Positions 1-10,979 of a stretch of DNA of 64,000 bases are shown here, piece after piece (the first letter of the stretch is position 1; each line of letters opens with the position of its first letter). Both the position numbers and the translations under genes were made by a program. The notes below the pieces were generated by a model, which saw only the letters and a program-made list of their open reading frames with translations, ran no database searches and had not been told where the DNA came from. The DNA lies in the NCBI GenBank assembly GCA_006503535.1, contig QYRS01000002.1, forward strand, positions 2,790,001-2,854,000, read 5' to 3'. The stretch comes from Arthrinium phaeospermum. Taxonomy: Eukaryota; Ascomycota; Sordariomycetes; Amphisphaeriales; Apiosporaceae.

Positions 1-187
1 ATTGTCCAACCATTATATCTTACAGAAGAGGCTAATAGGGTATTATCGATGTTCCCCGGCCATCCTGTTCTGCGCCTACCGCGTCCCTATGCCAACGTTT
101 TCGATATTAGAAGAAAGAAACGGTCTATCTTATCTCCTGCACAAATAGCATAGAAAGGGGAAACGAACAGCCGAGAATAACAAGCCA

Positions 188-1591
188 TTAGAAGGAGCTG
201 CCATCTACGATGCCGGGCAGCATCTGCGTGCCCAACGTCTTGCCCTTGATCATGTAGACCATGAAAGAGAAAACCTTGATGCCGGCCATACGCCCTGCGC
301 CACGACCGCGACCGACGGCGCAGACGAAGACGTCGACGGGGATCAGCTTGACCGGCGTCGTCTTCTTGCCGTTTAGCACGAGATCGATGTTCTTGGCAAC
401 ACCGGCAGCCTAAAGAGAAATGGTCAGTGCCGAATGCTTTTGGCCGGTTCTTGTAGTAGGAAATTGGAGAGGGGAAAGAGGGTAGAGGAACATACCTGCT
501 TATCAGCAATAATGAAGCTTGACTTGGGCTCCGAGATGATGTCACCAGCTGCCCACACGTTCTCGGCGTTCTTGACGCGGCCGAACTCATCGACGAGAAC
601 GTACTTGTCGTCCCGGAGCACCTTGGCCGGGAGGTAGTCGGTGTTGGGCAGGACGCCCATGGTGGGCAGGTACAGATCCGTGAGGATGGTTTCGCCGTTC
701 TCGAGCTGGACCTCGGTCTTGCCCTCGTCGGCCATCTCGTTGGCGCCCTTGACGCGGGCGTTCAGCTTGAGCTGGACGCCGAGCTTCAGCAGCTCGCTCT
801 CGGCGTTGCCGGCGATGGCGTCGCCGCCCAGGATCTGGTCGCCGCCCGAAAGCAGCACGACTGTCTTGTCTTTGAACTCATAGCGGATCTCGCCCGCCGT
901 TTCGACGCCCGTGGCGCCGGCACCCGCAATTACGATGTGCTGGGCCGCCCGGATCTTTTCCTGTGTCGTTCTCACATTGGCCATGACCTCCTCGTTGGTG
1001 CCATTAGCCTTCCATGGCGAGTTGTCGTCCATGTAGCGCGTGCCCGTCCCCAGGACGAGGTGATCATAGCTCAGGCTGCGCTCGCCCGTGGCCGTCACGA
1101 CCCGGACAGTCTTGGCGTCCAGGTCAGCGGCCTCGGCGCTGCCCACGATGAACTCAAAATTCTCTGCTGGGTACTTGGCAAAACCGGGCTCAATTGGCAA
1201 GTTGTATTGTTCCTCCTTCAGTACACCCGGCACGACGGCACGGACAGAGGCCAGGTTCCAAAAGAAGTGGCTATCCTGTCGAGGTGTTAGATGCGAGTCC
1301 TCTGTATCACAGTACCCTTCTCTTCAGTATCCTGGACAGATCCGGCTGTGTCTGTCAAGACAATTTCACATGAATATGTGGCGTAATCTCAAAAGGCTGG
1401 TTTCCGCCACAACCGAGATCCAGCCTCTCGGCTCCAGAATCATGCTGGGAATGACTATACATTCAGAAGCTTACCTTAGAGACGAGAATAACCTTTATAT
1501 CCTTGTGGGTATTCCTCGTGTGCTTGAGCAGCCTGTGAGCAACTTGGAGGCCAGCAAAAGAGCCTCCCAAGACGACAATTGTCGGGGCCAT
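188..1591 (-). CDS. AIF/AMID-type FAD-dependent NAD(P)H oxidoreductase
   Basis: Three exons (1475-1591, 496-1275, 188-409; both introns in phase 0) give a 372-residue protein. It opens with a dinucleotide-binding fold (VVLGGSFAGLQVAHRL, about residues 5-20) for FAD. A second Rossmann motif (IVIAGAGATGVETAGEI) in the middle binds NAD(P)H, and the late FAD motif NVWAAGDI follows. This order is typical of the pyridine nucleotide-disulfide oxidoreductase fold of apoptosis-inducing factor-like proteins (AIFM2/FSP1/AMID, yeast Aif1/Ndi1 relatives). No mitochondrial presequence or membrane segment is obvious, so a cytosolic or peripheral-membrane NAD(P)H:quinone reductase is the likely role. The substrate cannot be read from the sequence. 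The start is the first ATG in frame and sits directly before the FAD motif, as is usual in the family. Confidence 0.9.
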
Positions 1592-3738
1592 TGTGTGTGA
1601 TTGTGGTTGGGGTGTTACGTTGGCGAAGTCCGGTGTAAGTCAACAGTGGTTCGGGCCCGGATGATAAGGCTATCCTGGTAAGCGTCGAGACGGATTGTAG
1701 CTCCGGAGGAGAAGCCTGAAAACAAGAGACAAAAGACTGGTTGGGTATCAAAAAGCAACAGGAGAATGGAGACGAGGGCAGGAAAGAGAAGCAAGAGAGT
1801 TACAGGCCATGCCACTCGTGGCCGGAGGGCGGACAGAACATTTTATATATGCCAACCGGTTGTCCGGTTTGGCGGAGTGTGCTCAGTGGTAGACGGCCTG
1901 GGATGAACGCTACTGTCCGCATGTAGTAGGAGCTGACAGCAAGGGAGGGTCTATCCGCTCGTTCGTTTCACGCACTTCATTGCGTCCTCGACACACGGAC
2001 GGACATGGCTGCTGCTGCTGCTTGTGCAATGTCTCGTTGAGACGGCCAGGCCAGCCTGCACAAATCGTACGGCCAGTGGGCTGTGTTGCCAAGTTGCTTA
2101 GCCATCCGTCCTGTCGTGTCACGTATTACGACGTATCCGGGTGCTTGCTTTGGCATGATTTGTTTCGTGATATACCCGCATCGGCGCATACTGTTCGCCC
2201 ATGTTGGCATGGTAATTATGGTGGTTGCTTTTGCGCCCACTAACCTAGGCTACGCAGCGGTTTGGCCTATACACATGGCGTGGCTTCGCGCGGCGTCAGA
2301 TAATCTAGGAGGTCTCTCCGTATCCGGTAGTTCCCCACGCAGCCACGCCAGCGCTCTTGGTCCCCGAACGAACCCATCATAACAGAATCTGGGGCTTGCA
2401 TCTTCTGCTTCTTGTCGTCTCTTCCAGCAGAAGCTAAACCCGCTCGTCAGTTTTTGCAAAGTCAGACCACATACAAATACACGATGTGCTGGCTGAGCGA
2501 ATACATCCTTCATGTAGGTAGGTTGGACCTGCGAATTCCCGGTTGCGAGCCAGCGGTGCTTAGCGGTGCTCTCGGTCCCGACAGGTCACAAACCAGCTTG
2601 CCAACGACTCCACAAATAATTTCCACTGCGAGGCCACTCGAAAGAAAAGCACCCAAGAAAGATGCCAATGCTTTCAATGATCCACACAACAAGAAGTAGT
2701 AGGTTAGTAGGGACTTGACTTGGGACGGAAGTATGTACTCTCGTACTGTAGGTTACTGGGCCAGGCACCAGACGTGGTTCGGTTCGGGGGGATGGGCCCC
2801 AAACTCAAAAGAAGATCAAGGTCGAGCACAAGCACGGCAGTCGGAGATACAGACATCCGATTAGATTGCATCTCTGGAATGGCCCAAGCCGGGCCATGGC
2901 TGATAGATGGGCGGTGTCATGTCAAACTTCGGCAGCTTATTTACGGTAGTTGCTGCAGCAGGGCTTGGTGTAAAGGACCCTGAGCTGATACTGGCAGCAG
3001 TTCGTTTACTGTAGACCACCGAAGTCGCGATGCTTCGTCGCGGCCCATATCCAAATCAAGATCGGGATGCGTGTTAATGTTCCGTAGCATCCACCCACTT
3101 CAGTCCGACCGTTTATCAGTGTCCCACCCGGTGAGTGATGGACCCCTATGAACACATACCTATGAAAACACGAACCTTGAGGGATTCCGACACATGATTT
3201 TCAGAGAGCTCCTGAGCCCCGGTGGAAAGCCTCGCAACATGCATTCGTCTATTTTCAGGGGCGGCCCCCCAAATAGTCCCTTCCTCCTGCAAGTAACCAG
3301 CAGCCATGGCGAGCTTGCCCTGGCGTGACAGATAACTGGGCGCGCCCCCTTGGCCTAGTTGACGATCCAATCAAGGACGGGCCCAACCCAAAAGAAAGAC
3401 CCCGCCATGCTGTGCTGCTTTCGGGAAGAGCATTACGGAGTACATACACTCATTCCCTCTCGGCTCAACACATGATGCTAAGCCAGGCGAAATACCCCGC
3501 AAGGGGGGTAAGGTACGTAGGCTGACGGTGGAAAGTGGGCAAGCAAGCAGCAGCTTTCCTCAACAACTGAGACATTCTCTATATAGTAAATCGTTCGTCT
3601 CCATCCCGTGAGATTCCCACTTGCTGCAGTTCAACTTTGTTACACACACGACTTTCCTGCATTCACGTCTTGTCTCTTCTCGAAGCCTACCGATAAACCA
3701 ACTCACCACCCGAAACCATCCCCCACCACACCGTCAAA
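1592..3738. other. Divergent intergenic region, no gene seen
   Basis: 2.1 kb between the start codons of the AIF-like gene (-) and the acyl-CoA-binding protein gene (+). It should hold both promoters. Several overlapping frames stay open for 60-100 codons on both strands, but none has coding-like composition, a domain motif or splice signals. The last 160 bp before the ACBP start are rich in C and T and contain a TATA-like site. Confidence 0.6.
3580..3586 (+). promoter_or_regulatory. Candidate TATA box of the ACBP gene
   Basis: TATATAG, about 155 bp upstream of the ACBP start codon, followed by a pyrimidine-rich leader and a start context with A at -3 (GTCAAAATGG). This fits a highly expressed housekeeping gene, but no transcript start was available. 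Confidence 0.4.
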
Positions 3739-4249
3739 ATGGTTGAGCAAACTGAAGCTTTCAAGAAGGCCGTCGTCGACTCCAAGAAGTTGACCACGAA
3801 GCCCAGCAACGACCATCTCCTCGAGATGTACGGTACGTCACACGCGTCCCAGCCGGTCATCTTCTCTTCATGACCAAGTTGCATACTTCTTCTCCTGCAC
3901 GCTGCAAGTATGCTAATGCGTCATCGCAAACCAACAGCTCTCTACAAGATCGGCACCGGCGAGGACATCAAGGCCGCCCCGGCCCCTGGCATGTTCGACA
4001 TCAAGGTATGCATGCACAACCCCTGCCTCCCACGAGATAAGATAAGACAAGACAAGACAAGACAACGGTGGAACTGACATGCGCGCTTCCAACTCACAGG
4101 GCAAGGCTAAGTCCAAGGCCTGGCAAGGCAAGGTCGACGAGGGCGTCACCCCCGAGCTCGCCCAGGAGCAGTACGTCGCACTGATCGACAAGTGCAAGGC
4201 TGAGTACGGTTACGACGAGAACAAGGCCCCCGAGACTGTTGGCGCTTAA
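3739..4249 (+). CDS. ACB1: Acyl-CoA-binding protein (ACBP)
   Basis: Three exons (3739-3832, 3938-4005, 4100-4249) encode about 103 residues, close to the usual 86-104 of single-domain ACBPs. The family hallmarks are visible: the LLEMYALYKIGTGED segment (the YKQAT helix), APAPGMFDIKGKAKSKAW (the PGMxDxxGKAKxxAW core), and a C-terminal helix ending in CKAEYG. ACBP is a cytosolic four-helix carrier that binds medium- and long-chain acyl-CoA esters and supplies lipid synthesis and beta-oxidation. The first intron splits the Ala codon after MY, and a TGCTAATG branch-like site lies in it. The second intron carries a GATAA/GACAA repeat. The first ATG is in good context and only about 14 residues precede the conserved helix, so the start is secure. 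Confidence 0.96.
4036..4065 (+). repeat. Pentanucleotide repeat in ACBP intron 2
   Basis: Two GATAA units followed by four GACAA units lie in the middle of the second intron. The purine-rich run leaves the splice sites intact. It is a likely length-variable microsatellite. Confidence 0.85.
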
Positions 4250-4894
4250 GCTACACATGTATATCCATGAATGCAGACAAACCCAGCAAGGGTGATAGAA
4301 GAGAGGATCAAAGACACATGTTAAACACTCGAGCATGCTGCGAGGAATTGGTAGAGTGCTGGGTCTCGATACTGTTGCTCTGAGAAAAATCGATATATCA
4401 GATCACCAAACCAAATCTGTATTTGCGTGCATGAACTCAAAAACCACACACGGGGTCAATGTTGACAATTACCCGAGATGTCTTTAGGGAGAACAAGGTT
4501 AACCAAAAAGAGACATGTTGGTATTAATATGATGCATTGAACCTTCTATGCTCTGGCATCTTTGATGTGCCAGGAGGAAAAGGAGAACATGGGTGTCGTT
4601 CTAGACCACACTCGTTCGTTCTTCTCTTGAACATCCCAACTCCGTCGAACCCGTTCCGGCCCTACCAACCCATCCGTGCTATAGAACTAAGTCCGCCTTA
4701 CCGTTTCTCATCGATAACCCAAAATCCCCCATTGCGTAAGGTCGGATTGTAGAATGTGCAGACATGTAGTGTCACAAGAGGGTGTAATATACAGGAACTC
4801 CCGCTAGATATATGGTGTCAACTCCAAACCTGACCAGCCCCGTAGGGTGTCGCCGGTAATGCATGCTTCCCGTCTAACCCCGTTTGAAACAACT
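4250..4894. other. Convergent 3' flank, no gene seen
   Basis: 645 bp between the stop codons of ACBP (+) and the disulfide isomerase gene (-). It presumably holds both 3' UTRs. No coding frame or structured element was recognised. Confidence 0.6.
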
Positions 4895-7226
4895 TCAATC
4901 CGTCTTTCCGTTGGCGGTGTTGCCGAGGAAAGTGTCCTTGAGCTCCTTGATAGGCAGGTTGTCCATTTCCAGGCGGAATGAGCTGCGGTTTCTCCTGAGG
5001 CGGCCGCGCAGCCACGATCCGATGCCAAGAGCTAGACCAGCGAAGCAGCCAATGGAGAGGTAGGGGTGTTCCGTAAAAGTTACACGCATATCGAAGAAAA
5101 CCTTCTCGAAACTCGAGATAGTCAACTTGGGCTTGATCTTGGGCGGCGAGACAGTCACCTTCGAGATGGTCTCCAAGATCGATGTGCGCGAGGGCGTGAT
5201 GTGGTGTCCAGTAATGGTCTGGTCCCAGTATCGGCGGTTCTAAATATGTGTCAGCCAAGTGAAATCGGGAAAAAGGAAGCATAGAACCTTACGTCTTCAT
5301 CGTTGATAATTACACGCTCGCCGTCCTTAACGTCAATACCGTAGGTAGTCTTGATCCATCTCTGCCAAAAGGCGCCATCAACCCAGGCAAAAGCGACCTC
5401 CTTAGTGTCAGACTTGTCCATGTTGATGCGGATACTCTTGGCAGCCCGCAAGGCGCGCTGGTCATTACGATCCTCGGCTTCTTCGATCCGGAGTTGCTTG
5501 GCGGCACGGAGGTCGGCTCTCTCAAGCTGGAACAATTGCACCTGCTTATCCATCCACTCCCCAGCTGCCATCTTCATCTCGTGCTTGGCCTGCAAGAATG
5601 ACTCGTTCTCTTCCCTGTTAAGAATTCCGAGAACGACAATCTTTCCGTCCATGATCTCTCGGGCATTGGATGCAGTGAGCTCAGGTACAATCGGGAGCCA
5701 GACGGATTTCATCCAGGTCAACACTTGCCGGGTGTCCCGCATCTCTCTGGGCGTCAGGGGATTGTAGTAGGTAGGTCTTCCCTCACGGGAAACCAAAAGT
5801 CGAGGCCACGTCGTGATCTTGAACCTGTCATACAATGCTTGATCTCTCGTCTTGACCAGCTTGGCATGTCCAATTAGGCTCAGAGGAAGCCTTTCCAAAG
5901 CCATCATATCTTCCATAGTCGTGGCGTGATCGTAAAAGTAGACGAAAAGGACATCTTCCTTCTCCTCCAGAGCCTTGAATGACTCGGCATCAACATCTTG
6001 GACGCCGCCGCAAATATCCAAAGCCTTCTCAGCATATTTGACGAAATCGCCAAGTCCACGCAGACCATCATACTCGACACGCTCGCCACCTCGGAAGAAA
6101 TGAACAGTAGGGTAACCGCGGACCCGAACATCCTTGCACAGCCTTGATTCGGCATCGCAGTTGACCTCACCAATGTTCAGTCGTCCCTTCATCTCCTTAG
6201 CAAGCTGGGCCCAGCTCGGGGCCATAGCCTGGCAATGGTGGCACCATGGCGCGTAAAACTTGATATACCAAGGCTCCTGAGTCATGGTTACGAGCGTCTG
6301 GAAACTCTCAGCGGTGAGGGCGACAGACAGCCCCTTCTCATTTGGGGTCGTGGTAGGCTTTGCAGACTTGGTAGCGAATGGGTTTGGTGGTGTCCACGTG
6401 GGCTTAGAAGGAGTGATGGGCTTCTTCTCGGCTACGGGCTCGGGGATCTTGTCGTTCTTCTTCAGCTCGGAAGGTTTCTCGGCGTTGTCGGGCTTCTTGT
6501 CTTCCTTCTTGTCCTCTTTCTTCGCCTCCGTAGTGGCATCCTTGGCATCGGGAGAGTTGGTCGCACCCGGCTCGGGCAGGTTGAGCTCCTTGGGCCGATC
6601 GCCGGGGAACGAAGCCGCCAACTCCTTCTCAATAAGGCCTGAGATAACCTTGATGTTCTTGCCGCCCTTGATGAGGTCGGCAGCCTTGCCAGACTTGTAC
6701 AATGTTGTCTGTGGGTACGAAGTAATTTCGTGCTTGGTGCACAAGTCGCCGTAGGCAATGCAGTTCAGGGTTGCGAATCTAATATCATAATAACTCTCGA
6801 AAGGCGACTCTGCAGTCTTGATTTCCTTGCTGGCGCTTGCGGGAGCATTTGAGGTATAGTAGTACTCATACAATGTTTGGTATGTCGGAGCGAAATCTAC
6901 GCAGTGAGGGCACCAAGGGCTGTACATCGATCATCAGTCTCCAGTCAATGCGAATGACCCACGGTCAGAGGAGGGGTGCGCCAGAGTGTGGAAATTGGGA
7001 CGGGGGCTTCTCGATCATCGTACCTGTAATATTTCACCACCAAGTATTTTGACAAGTTGACCTCCTTGTCGAAATTGTCGGGCGTCAACTCGAGTAGCGG
7101 CGGGACCTTCTTGCCATTGAAAGTGGTCGTGTCTTTGGCGACACCGTCCGGGGCAGATGCGCCAATTGCCTGCGCAGCGCCCAGGACAGATGCGCCCAAG
7201 AGCAGCGCGAAAGAAGCGAGCCTCAT
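4895..7226 (-). CDS. Membrane-anchored protein disulfide isomerase (Eps1/TMX-like)
   Basis: Three exons (7024-7226, 5293-6919, 4895-5239) give 724 residues. An N-terminal signal peptide (MRLASFALLLGASVLGAAQA) is followed by a thioredoxin domain with active site WCPHC (Cys71, Cys74). After a long Lys/Glu/Pro-rich linker (about 175-250) comes a second thioredoxin domain with FYAPWCHHC (Cys294, Cys297), then further redox-inactive thioredoxin-like segments. A transmembrane helix (about 670-687) lies near the C-terminus with a basic cytosolic tail. This is the architecture of ER membrane oxidoreductases such as yeast Eps1 and fungal or animal TMX proteins, which form and rearrange disulfides or help ER quality control. 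Both CXXC centres differ from the WCGHC of soluble PDI, and the protein ends in NGKTD, so ER retention would rely on the tail. The first intron lies three codons before the first active site. Confidence 0.93.
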
Positions 7227-8964
7227 GGTGGAGAGCCCGAGGGATTATATTGCAACAGGAAACGAGCGTGTCAATAGGAAAAGAAGGGTTGGGCCGATGA
7301 AGCGAAGTGAAGTATTATTTGGCTGGCTCGGCCGCGCAAAACGAGAACCAGCAGAGTCTTGAGCGCGATGGGATTCGTCCAAGCCGGTCGAAATAGTCGG
7401 GAGGAAGAAGCAAAGGGGTGGTGGTCTGGGTGTTGATTAATCGGACACGAGACGACAACTAATCGCGTTGGTTTATCTGTTGGTGCAGATCTGCATCGGG
7501 GCTACCTACTTCATGCGATACGAGAACACGGCGTGCGACGTCCCCCAAAGGTCCAGTGGTGTAAAGAGGCTCAAAATCCCGTGGAATGGGTTCTGTGTCG
7601 CGATTCTAGAAAAAAGGGAAGCCAAAATCGGGGATGAAACGTCAAAATTACAGAAGTCGCCTTGGCCTCCCCAGAATGAGGTGAGTTTGTACAATAATGG
7701 GTGGATGACGGAGAAAAAAAAAAGGGCAATGCAATGCAGGGCAGTGCAAGATTCAGTGATACATTGGTAACAGTAAGTAGTAGCTTAGCAGGTTCCAATT
7801 GATGCTTTAACCTAGGTACACTTTCAGGAGAGGCCAGAGGGTAAGAGGCAAGCAGCAAGGGAGCGAGACAGGGAGGAGCGCGAGTCCGTGTCCCCATTAA
7901 TCAAGGCCCATTGCTGTCTCGAACTTTTTGGCCTCCAAGTTTCCAAGCTGGCCAGAAGCGAAATGCACCTCTTGGATCTTCCAGGCAGGCTCCAAGCACC
8001 CCCAAGCATCAAGCACCCTCCCAAGCAGCAAGCCAAGCAAGTACATCGAAGCGCATGCCAAGGCTCTATTAGGGATTGGTACAGCTTCTGCACGAGGTTC
8101 TAGGCGTGTTATTGGTCGAACTCTGAATTGCCCCACCATCAGCTGGAAGCCATTTCTGTCCCCCCTTATTATTGCAGGTGTACTTATCCTAGACGAAAAT
8201 AGATAAGTGTGCACCCTACTTCTGCAGTCACGGTAGCATCGAACCTGTAGCAATGCATTCATACATGATTTACATACATGGTTTATTTTTATATAGCTGC
8301 GAAGTCTATACTCAACGGTGGTGTAGGCGGAAGAGGAATATATTCGAAGAGGTCCAGGAGACTGATCAGACTGGTATCGGTTGTGTTAGACCCCTACTGC
8401 GTTTATTAATTCCAACATGAGCCGTTTACCAGTAAGGTCCCCAAGGCTAGGTTAGCTTTAGGTAAGTGCATGCAGCTGACGTGTAGCGATGCTTGTTGTC
8501 AGCAAGCTACATCTACATTGTGTATGTACAGCAGGTCGCTAACCTCAAGGCTTGCACTGTACCTGACTGACTGAGCTGGGTTCAAACACTATGGACCAGA
8601 CTGAAAACCAATTGAAACTATCGCGAATGATACGTCTCCAGGATTGTTATGTTCGATAGTGCAATTAGATGACCCGGGTTTATTTTATCATTTTCATCAT
8701 GGCGTTTGAGGCAGCAGCGCTCAAGGTGTTGCACCTACCTGGTTTGGTGATTTAGAAGGGTGTATTAATGCCTTCCCTAGAGATGTACACATCCACTTTG
8801 CCTGCCTAAATTCACTGCATCTGCCAATCTTGGGTGTACGACCACAACAACCTCGTTCCAATCCCAATCGCAGTCGGTCTTGCTCGCCTGTTGCCGTTAT
8901 ACTCGCACAACTCGGGACTGCACTCTTCTCCCATCGTTTCACGCCTGCCTTTGGTGCATACCCG
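7227..8964. other. Divergent intergenic region, no gene seen
   Basis: 1.7 kb between the disulfide isomerase (-) and TDP1 (+) start codons, likely holding both promoters. Only short overlapping open frames are present and none is convincing. The 8.2-8.7 kb part is more AT-rich. Confidence 0.6.
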
Positions 8965-10639
8965 ATGTCAGAGCACCCTGCAAAACGTCGGCGTCTGTCC
9001 GAAGGCCATGACCCACCAGCCGCAGAAGTCGGAGCTGCCTCCGGATCCGGACTGGGACCAGCTTCACTCACACGGCCGATCAGCCCGCCTCCTAGAAAGA
9101 GCCCAAGGCTGGCACGGCAGGAGCGGGTGCTGATACCATCTCCCTTCCAGTTGACCACGATCCGCGATCTGCCTGCCGCCTCTAATGTTGGAGCGATGTC
9201 CCTGCATGATCTATTAGGCGATCCCCTGATCTTGGAATGCTGGGAGTTCAACTATCTTCACGACATCAACTTCTTGATGGGCCATTTTGACGAAGATGTC
9301 CGGTCTTCAGTCAAAGTTCATGTCGTACATGGCTTCTGGAAACGGGAAGATCCAAACCGAATTGCGCTTGAGGTAAGACTCCGGATATGCAAGTGATTAA
9401 TTCTAGTGACACGCAAATCAAATAATCGGAAGCAGTACGTGATGCCATACTAACCTTGGTCTGGAATAGCAAAACGCTTCTTCTTTTAGTAACGTCGAGC
9501 TCCATACAGCCTACATGCCCGAAATGTTTGGTACTCACCATTCCAAGATGCTCATTCTGTTCCGGAACGACGACACGGCCCAGGTGATCATCCATACGGC
9601 TAACATGATCTCCAAGGACTGGACAAACATGACGAATGCCGTGTGGTCTAGCCCAATGCTCCCTTTGACCAAACCGGAAGAGAAGCAAGATTTCACAATC
9701 GGAAGTGGTTACAAGTTCAAGTCGGACTTACTGAGCTATCTGAGAGCCTACAATACGAAACGTAATGTTTGCCGACCACTGATCGACTCGTTGGCGAAGT
9801 TCAATTTCTCTGCAGTTCGTGGCACACTCATCGCCAGTGTTCCAGGCAGGCACGCTGTGGAGACAGATCCACGGGAGACTCGTTGGGGCTGGGCGGCATT
9901 GAAACAAGCAATGAGAGTTGTACCGGTCCAACCAGGCAATGCTGAAGTTGTTGTGCAAGTATCCTCTATTGCTACGCTCGGTGGGACTGATGCCTGGATC
10001 CAACGCACCCTGTTCGATTCGCTATCCTCGACGGCAAGGTCTACTTCTCGACCCAACTTCAAGGTCGTGTTTCCAGACAGCTCGGAAATACGACGATCTC
10101 TGGACGGATATAATTCAGGAGGTTCAATCCACACCAAGATCCAGTCGGCACAACAAGCCAAACAACTTCAATACCTGCGACCAATATTCTGCCATTGGGC
10201 AAATGACTCGGACAAGGGGGTTAAGCTGGCAGAAGACGCAACTTTGCGAGATGCGGGTCGGAAGCGTGCAGCTCCCCATGTCAAGACATACATACGCTAT
10301 GGGCAGGATTCGATCGATTGGGCTTTACTAACATCAGCAAATTTGTCAAAGCAAGCTTGGGGCGAGGCACAGAGCGGCTCCTCAGAGTTCAGAGTTTCCT
10401 CATGGGAAATTGGCGTGTTAGTCTGGCCAGAGCTGCTTGCTGACAATGCAAAGATGATTGGTACCTTCAAGACAGATTCGCCCTCGCCCCTCGAAATCCA
10501 AGGCGATTGCCCTCTCGTCGGACTGAGAATCCCTTACGATTTGCCTCTGCAGTCGTACGGTATGGATGAGGTACCCTGGGTTGCCACAATGAAACATACA
10601 GTACCTGACTGGATGGGCCTGACCTGGGAGGGTTGGTGA
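8965..10639 (+). CDS. TDP1: Tyrosyl-DNA phosphodiesterase 1
   Basis: Two exons (8965-9372, 9470-10639; intron with an ACTAAC branch site) encode 525 residues. Tdp1 removes 3'-phosphotyrosyl and other 3' adducts left by topoisomerase I, acting in the nucleus. Both HKN half-sites of the phospholipase D fold are intact: HHSKML (His160, Lys162) with HTAN (Asn181), and PHVKTYIRYG (His406, Lys408) with TSANLSKQAWG (Asn427). The second block matches the family signature very closely. The N-terminus has a basic KRRR stretch that could serve as a nuclear signal. The chosen ATG is the first in the frame; the frame is open for 45 codons upstream but without an ATG. The length is near that of other fungal Tdp1 proteins. 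Confidence 0.96.
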
Positions 10640-10979
10640 AGTTGCCAGGTCTGGCAGAGAGAAGAGGTTTAATGATTCATGGGAACTCTAGTGTGAACGC
10701 GAGTATTTTAAGAACTAACTCACGGGCAAAACATCTTGCGAATAGGTTGGGATGTCTTCAATTGCTTACATGGCACGAGTATTGATCACGCGTTGCTGCT
10801 CACTGAAATGGGTATGATCAATATTGTAATGTCCCCAAGAGATAGGGCGTGTATAGCACACAGATGGTAGAAAGAAGCGCGGTAAATTGCATTCATCTTC
10901 GTGTCTACGTTGCGATATATTGCAGGGTATTCAAGCCCCATCCCTTCTTTCCAAAGTCTAGCAAACGCCGACCAACAAT
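10640..10979. other. Convergent 3' flank of TDP1 and the phospholipase D gene
   Basis: 340 bp between two stop codons. It is AT-rich toward the middle and no gene was seen. It must carry the terminators of both convergent transcripts. Confidence 0.6.
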
